A program made the translations under genes and the position numbers. 10,259 nt of DNA from Coraliomargarita sp. CAG:312. GTDB taxonomy: Bacteria > Verrucomicrobiota > Verrucomicrobiia > Opitutales > Intestinicryptomonadaceae. The notes under the pieces are model-generated. The model saw only the letters and a program-made list of their open reading frames with translations. It did not search any database and was not told the origin of the DNA. The stretch is from NCBI GenBank assembly GCA_000438015.1, contig FR901597.1, positions 1-10,259 of the forward strand, in the 5' to 3' direction. Positions 7,355-10,259 of this stretch are shown here, in pieces. How positions within the stretch are numbered: the stretch's first letter is position 1; each line of letters begins with the position of its first letter.

Positions 7355-7385
7355 AAAAACGCCGCCTAAAAAGGGCGGCGTTTTT
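7355..7385. terminator. Strong, probably bidirectional intrinsic terminator
   Basis: CGCCGCC (7360-7366) and GGCGGCG (7374-7380) form a perfect 7-bp GC stem around a 7-nt loop (7367-7373). It is flanked by eight A on the left and five T on the right, which give a U-tract on either strand. It lies between the convergent GT6 gene (ends 7278) and the 50-residue gene (ends 7411) and can end both transcripts. Confidence 0.9.
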
Positions 7386-7410
7386 CTTGCATTCCTACTT
7401 TTGCGGCAAC

Positions 7411-7563
7411 CTAATTATTAGGATTGCAGCTTCCGGTAAAAATGTCCGCATTTTTTTGCGCGTCGGAATCGGTTATCTTTATCGACGAACTTTCGCGCAA
7501 CATATATGATGTAGGCGTCAGTGTCGCCAAAAATAACAGAGTAGTTATCTTGAACTTTTTCAT
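7411..7563 (-). CDS. Small 50-residue protein with signal-peptide-like N-terminus
   Basis: I do not recognise this gene. The frame is 50 codons: MKKFK, then a hydrophobic stretch (ITTLLFLATLTPTSYML, 6-22) and a polar C-terminal part (about 23-50) with one Cys (C46), ending in NPNN. This resembles an uncleaved or cleaved secretion signal with a very short mature part; there is no lipobox. Support for it being real: a purine-rich GAGAGTGAG stretch just before the ATG, a perfect TATAAT box at 7626-7621, a leader of about 50 nt with a small hairpin, and a strong terminator 26 nt after the stop. It is convergent with the GT6 gene and lies 143 nt downstream of the TetR gene on the same strand. It could instead be a decayed gene or a spurious frame; with no homologue recognised the function is open. 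Confidence 0.55.
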   Translation of the reverse strand: MKKFKITTLLFLATLTPTSYMLRESSSIKITDSDAQKNADIFTGSCNPNN

Positions 7564-7593
7564 CGCTCACTCTCTTATTATTTTTTATTAATA

Positions 7594-7605
7594 CCGCTAT
7601 TGCGG
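7594..7605 (-). other. Leader hairpin of the 50-residue gene
   Basis: CCGC (7594-7597) and GCGG (7602-7605) flank a TATT loop. It lies between the predicted transcript start (about 7614) and the ATG at 7563, so it would form in the 5' untranslated leader, about 30 nt before the start codon. The stem is only 4 bp, so it may be chance. Confidence 0.3.
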
Positions 7606-7620
7606 ATGTTATAAGCGGAC

Positions 7621-7670
7621 ATTATATAAGACACATTTGTTCTGGTTTTCCAGCTTATTTTTATAAAAAT
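7621..7670 (-). promoter_or_regulatory. Promoter of the 50-residue gene with two upstream palindromes
   Basis: A perfect -10 box TATAAT reads on the minus strand at 7626-7621. At the matching -35 position (7649-7644) there is no TTGACA-like hexamer but AAAACC, which sits in the inverted repeat CTGGTTTTCCAG (7642-7653). Just further upstream is a perfect 14-bp AT palindrome, ATTTTTATAAAAAT (7657-7670). A good -10 without a -35, with a palindrome in its place, is a layout often seen at activator-dependent or regulated promoters; the regulator is not identified. Confidence 0.5.
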
Positions 7671-7706
7671 TTGCGGTTGTGCAACAAATGCGCTTTGCAT
7701 TCGCAA

Positions 7707-8288
7707 CTATTGCGCTTTTATAATGTTATAAAACGCCATAAGTTCGCGCCTAAGTGTTTCGAACATATGTTCGCAGTCTGGGGGGTCAACGGAATAGTTA
7801 ATTACGCCGTCAAAAATATACAGAAAATATTTCCCAATTATTTCCGGAGGCAAGTCGCATTTTACTTCGCCGCGTTTTATGGCATTTTTTAGGACGTCAA
7901 TAGAAATTTGGTAGTAGTCCTGCATGTATTTTCTTATTTCAGGGTACCGCCTTATGCTTTGGTAAAATAGTATATTGTAATTTTCCATTGAAGGCGCGCT
8001 GGACTTGCCGTCGTCAGAAAGCTCCAGAGATATGTTCCTTACGGCCGATATTGTATGTTCTATATGCTGGAGGCATGTCATTGAATCGGCATTTTTTGAC
8101 ATGGCGCTGTATCTAAGGAAAAAATATGTCTTGCATGCTGCGAGAAGGAGTTCGTCCTTATTTTTAAAATAGTGGTAAACCAGAGTGCGGGACATTCCTA
8201 TTGCGTTTTGAATGTCGGTTATGGATGTTCCGTCAAAGCCTTTTTTTAAGAGCAGTTTAAAAGTTTCGCGCAGTATTTTTTCTTTCAT
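7707..8288 (-). CDS. TetR-family transcriptional regulator
   Basis: A 193-residue protein, normal TetR size. The N-terminal DNA-binding domain is clear: ILRETFKLLLKKGFDGTSI (5-23), then the helix-turn-helix ITDIQNAIGMSRTLVYHYFKNKDELL (about 23-48) with the family's VYHYFKNKDEL signature. The remaining residues (about 50-193) form the all-helical ligand-binding and dimer part, which does not point to a particular ligand. It is divergent from the permease and ribokinase genes across a 207-nt gap that holds a 30-bp imperfect inverted repeat (8360-8389), so it may control that unit and itself; this is inferred from layout. The start is the first Met before the helix-turn-helix domain; no Shine-Dalgarno sequence is seen. 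Confidence 0.9.
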   Translation of the reverse strand: MKEKILRETFKLLLKKGFDGTSITDIQNAIGMSRTLVYHYFKNKDELLLAACKTYFFLRYSAMSKNADSMTCLQHIEHTISAVRNISLELSDDGKSSAPSMENYNILFYQSIRRYPEIRKYMQDYYQISIDVLKNAIKRGEVKCDLPPEIIGKYFLYIFDGVINYSVDPPDCEHMFETLRRELMAFYNIIKAQ

Positions 8289-8359
8289 ACGATTTTATGC
8301 GTTGGTTAAATAAGCTTTCAGGCATAATAATCAACTATCTTTTATCGGTATTTTCTCTG

Positions 8360-8389
8360 AATCTTTCATTGCGGTGCAAATGAATGATT
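8360..8389. repeat. 30-bp imperfect inverted repeat, candidate operator
   Basis: AATCTTTCATT (8360-8370) and AATGAATGATT (8379-8389) are reverse complements at 10 of 11 positions, separated by 8 nt. With one base slipped, the inner TTGC/GCAA around GGT extends the symmetry. It lies between the divergent TetR and permease starts, so it could be the TetR operator. A run of eight T follows it on the plus strand (8388-8395), so a weak transcription-stopping hairpin is the alternative reading. Confidence 0.45.
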
Positions 8390-8421
8390 TTTTTTGCTTT
8401 TGCTATTGACTCTTTTTATAT

Positions 8422-8450
8422 TTGCGTAAGAGAGTTCGCGACGATAAACT
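8422..8450 (+). promoter_or_regulatory. Weak candidate promoter for the permease-ribokinase genes
   Basis: TTGCGT (8422-8427) and TAAACT (8445-8450) are spaced by 17 nt, matching three and four consensus bases. A better -35-like TTGACT lies at 8406-8411 but has no fitting -10 at 16-18 nt. The promoter is therefore placed only roughly, within about 8400-8455. Confidence 0.22.
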
Positions 8451-8484
8451 GATAAATAGGTTTTTTTATAACTTAAACGTTTTT

Positions 8485-8490
8485 GAGGAA
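8485..8490 (+). promoter_or_regulatory. Ribosome binding site of the permease gene
   Basis: GAGGAA lies 5 nt before the ATG at 8496. It is the clearest Shine-Dalgarno sequence in the window and decides this start. Confidence 0.7.
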
Positions 8491-8495
8491 ATATC

Positions 8496-9494
8496 ATGGT
8501 CACTGTATCTTCTTATTCGACGGCGGTTCTAATGTGCGTTATTACAATGCTATGTTGGGGGTCTTGGGCAAACACTCAAAAGATGACGGGAAAGAATTGG
8601 GGCTTCCAGCTCTTTTATTGGGACTATTCAATAGGGGTTTTGTTGTTCTCCTTGGTCTTGGCTTTTACGATGGGGTCTTTCGGGGATTTTGGAAGAAGCT
8701 TTTTATCGGATATAGGGCAGTCGCAAATAAAATGGCTCGGATCCGCATTCATCGGCGGGGTAGTATTTAACATAGCAAATATCTTGCTTGTCGCGGCGAT
8801 TGAGATTGCGGGGCTTTCGGTAGCTTTCCCTGTCGGGATAGGACTTGCGCTTGTATTGGGTGTCGTGACTACATATGCTGCTACGGGCGAGGGAAATGCG
8901 CCTATGTTGGCTGCCGGCGTTTTGTTTGTAGTTGCGGCGATTGTTCTGGATGCATTGGCGTATAAGCGCATTGGAGGCGGAACCGGAGCGTCTGCAAAGG
9001 GGATCGGAATTTCAATACTAGCCGGAGTTTTAATGGGGTTCTTCTACAGTTTTGTCGCGGCATCCATGGCGGCGTCGAAAGACGGGGTTTTGGAAGCCGG
9101 CAAACTTACGCCGTATACAGCGGTTGTGATGTTTTCTTTAGGATTGCTGCTGTCCAACTTTGTATTCAATACTCTTATGATGAAAAAGCCCATTGTGGGA
9201 ACTCCCGCTACTGCCGGGGAATATTTCCGCGGACCTGCAAAAAACCATATCATAGGCATTCTTGGAGGGGCGGTATGGAGTTGCGGAATGAATTTTAACA
9301 TAATAGCAGCTCCCGCGGCGGATCCAGCTCTTGCGTATGGGTTGGGGCAGGGCGCTACGATGATTTCCGCTCTCTGGGGTGTTTTTGTTTGGAAGGAGTT
9401 CAAGAACGCCCCAAAAGGGACAAATGTTTTAATTTTCTGGATGTTTGCGTGTTTTATTGTAGGCCTTGGCATACTGGTTGCGTCTAAATTATAA
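8496..9494 (+). CDS. GRP-family sugar permease (DMT superfamily), probable ribose uptake
   Basis: A 332-residue very hydrophobic protein with about ten membrane helices, in the glucose/ribose porter (GRP) branch of the drug/metabolite transporter superfamily, which also has GlcU and RbsU. Signature segments are MLCWGSWANTQK (18-29) in the first helix and FNIANILLVAAIEIAGLSVA (91-110) with FPVGIGLALVLG (111-122) in the next helices. The second half shows the internal duplication with GIGISILAGVLMGFFYSF (169-186) and GGAVWSCGMNFNIIAA (257-272). It should bring a sugar across the inner membrane by ion symport. The ribokinase gene 17 nt downstream makes ribose the best guess; specificity cannot be read from the sequence. 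Such proteins are often mislabelled as drug exporters. A GAGGAA ribosome binding site supports the start. Regulation by the divergent TetR protein is plausible. Confidence 0.85.
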   Translation: MVTVSSYSTAVLMCVITMLCWGSWANTQKMTGKNWGFQLFYWDYSIGVLLFSLVLAFTMGSFGDFGRSFLSDIGQSQIKWLGSAFIGGVVFNIANILLVAAIEIAGLSVAFPVGIGLALVLGVVTTYAATGEGNAPMLAAGVLFVVAAIVLDALAYKRIGGGTGASAKGIGISILAGVLMGFFYSFVAASMAASKDGVLEAGKLTPYTAVVMFSLGLLLSNFVFNTLMMKKPIVGTPATAGEYFRGPAKNHIIGILGGAVWSCGMNFNIIAAPAADPALAYGLGQGATMISALWGVFVWKEFKNAPKGTNVLIFWMFACFIVGLGILVASKL

Positions 9495-9511
9495 CCGGAG
9501 AATATAAAATC

Positions 9512-10259
9512 ATGAAATCAGAAAAATCGATATTGGTTGTCGGCAGCATGAATATGGATATGGTGGTTAAGGCCGCCAGAATCCCGCGCGTAGGAGAAAC
9601 TGTTTTAGGCGGGGTATTTAACCAGTACGAAGGTGGAAAAGGCGCCAATCAGGCAGTGGCGGCAAAGACGCTCTACGCAGACACCTTTTTTTGCGCCGGA
9701 GTGGGAGACGACTCAATAGGCCGGGATTATTTGAAATATTTAAAAGCGAAAGAACTCGACGTATCGCTTGTAAAGGTTTTCGAGGGCTCGCATAGCGGGG
9801 TTGCCTTGATTACAGTCGGCAAGGAAGGTCATAATATAATAACTGTGGCGCCGGGCGCCAATCTTCTGTTGTCGGTGGAGGATATGAAGTCTATAGATTT
9901 TAAAAGATTTTCGCATGCGGCGTTCCAGCTTGAGAATGAAATTTCCACGGTTGAGGCCGGGCTGGAATGCGCCAAGAAAGCGGGGTGTTCCACTATACTG
10001 ACTCCTGCTCCTGCCAGGCTTTTGGGTGAGAATATCCTAAAAAATGTAGATTATCTTATACCAAATGAAATTGAAATATTGCAGGTTCTCCGCGGTTATA
10101 CATCCATAAATAGCGCCGCAGAGGGGCTGCTTGAAAGAGGCGTCAAAAACGTAATAGTGACATTGGGATCCAGCGGGTCTATGCTTTTTAATAAGGATGG
10201 GCAGAGAAAGTATCCCGCGCATCCTTTGAGGCCTATCGATACGGTGGGAGCCGGAGATT
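9512..10259 (+). CDS. rbsK: Ribokinase (PfkB family), cut by the window end
   Basis: The frame is open from the ATG at 9512 to the edge and gives 249 residues of a protein that is normally about 300. PfkB-family ribokinase marks are VVGSMNMDMVVKAARIP (9-25), the sugar-binding GGKGANQAVAA (41-51), GVGDDSIG (63-70), APGAN (113-117), PNEIE (184-188), TLGSSG (217-222) and DTVGAGD (243-249). The last ends exactly at the window edge with the catalytic Asp. It phosphorylates D-ribose to ribose 5-phosphate with ATP, feeding the pentose phosphate pathway. It follows the permease by 17 nt, with GGAG (9497-9500) 11 nt before the ATG, so the two are co-transcribed as an uptake and activation pair. The N-terminal GSMNMD and GGKGANQA favour ribokinase over fructokinase or adenosine kinase. 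Only the C-terminal ATP-site part is missing, through the window cut and not a mutation. Confidence 0.92.
   Translation, partial: MKSEKSILVVGSMNMDMVVKAARIPRVGETVLGGVFNQYEGGKGANQAVAAKTLYADTFFCAGVGDDSIGRDYLKYLKAKELDVSLVKVFEGSHSGVALITVGKEGHNIITVAPGANLLLSVEDMKSIDFKRFSHAAFQLENEISTVEAGLECAKKAGCSTILTPAPARLLGENILKNVDYLIPNEIEILQVLRGYTSINSAAEGLLERGVKNVIVTLGSSGSMLFNKDGQRKYPAHPLRPIDTVGAGD

Noticed and set aside
8417..8424. TATATTTG as a Bacteroidota-type -7 box (TAnnTTTG)
   Set aside because: The motif fits, but the nearest upstream TTG at 8406 is only 11 nt away, too close for the -33 element; one AT-rich match does not support it.

Overview
The window looks like a chromosomal stretch from a Gram-negative bacterium of moderate GC content. 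It carries the three-step bacterial squalene pathway (HpnC/HpnD/HpnE), an NhaD-type sodium/proton antiporter, a bacterial GT6 (ABO-like) glycosyltransferase and a GRP-family sugar permease next to a ribokinase. Shine-Dalgarno sequences are weak or absent before most genes. This mix would suit the PVC group (for example a host-associated Verrucomicrobiota) or a relative of the Bacteroidota, but it rests on gene content only and is tentative. No phage, insertion sequence, CRISPR, rRNA or tRNA was seen.

Layout. Positions 1-42 hold a hairpin plus T-run that looks like the terminator of a gene lying left of the window. From 6261 down to 282 runs a compact minus-strand block, probably one operon read right to left: nhaD, a voltage-gated-type ion channel, hpnC, an hpnD-hpnE fusion, and an HpnG-like nucleoside phosphorylase. 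Gaps are 43 and 27 nt, then a TAATG overlap, then 4 nt. A plausible promoter lies at 6283-6311. HpnD makes presqualene diphosphate from farnesyl diphosphate, HpnC turns it into hydroxysqualene, and HpnE reduces that to squalene. No squalene-hopene cyclase is present, so the end product (squalene or a hopanoid) is not decided here. Placing squalene synthesis with a Na+/H+ antiporter and a cation channel suggests, but does not prove, a shared role in membrane ion permeability.

Divergent from this block is a single GT6 gene (6484-7278, plus), which ends before a strong, probably bidirectional terminator (7355-7385). From the other side a 50-residue secreted-type small protein (7411-7563, minus), too short for most gene callers, converges on the same terminator. 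It has its own TATAAT box, a hairpin in its leader and two palindromes at and upstream of the -35 position.

The right part is a probable ribose-uptake unit. A TetR-family regulator (7707-8288, minus) is divergent from a GRP-family permease (8496-9494, plus), followed 17 nt later by a ribokinase (9512 to the window end, cut at its catalytic GAGD motif). The 207-nt regulator/permease gap holds a 30-bp imperfect inverted repeat at 8360-8389, a candidate operator.
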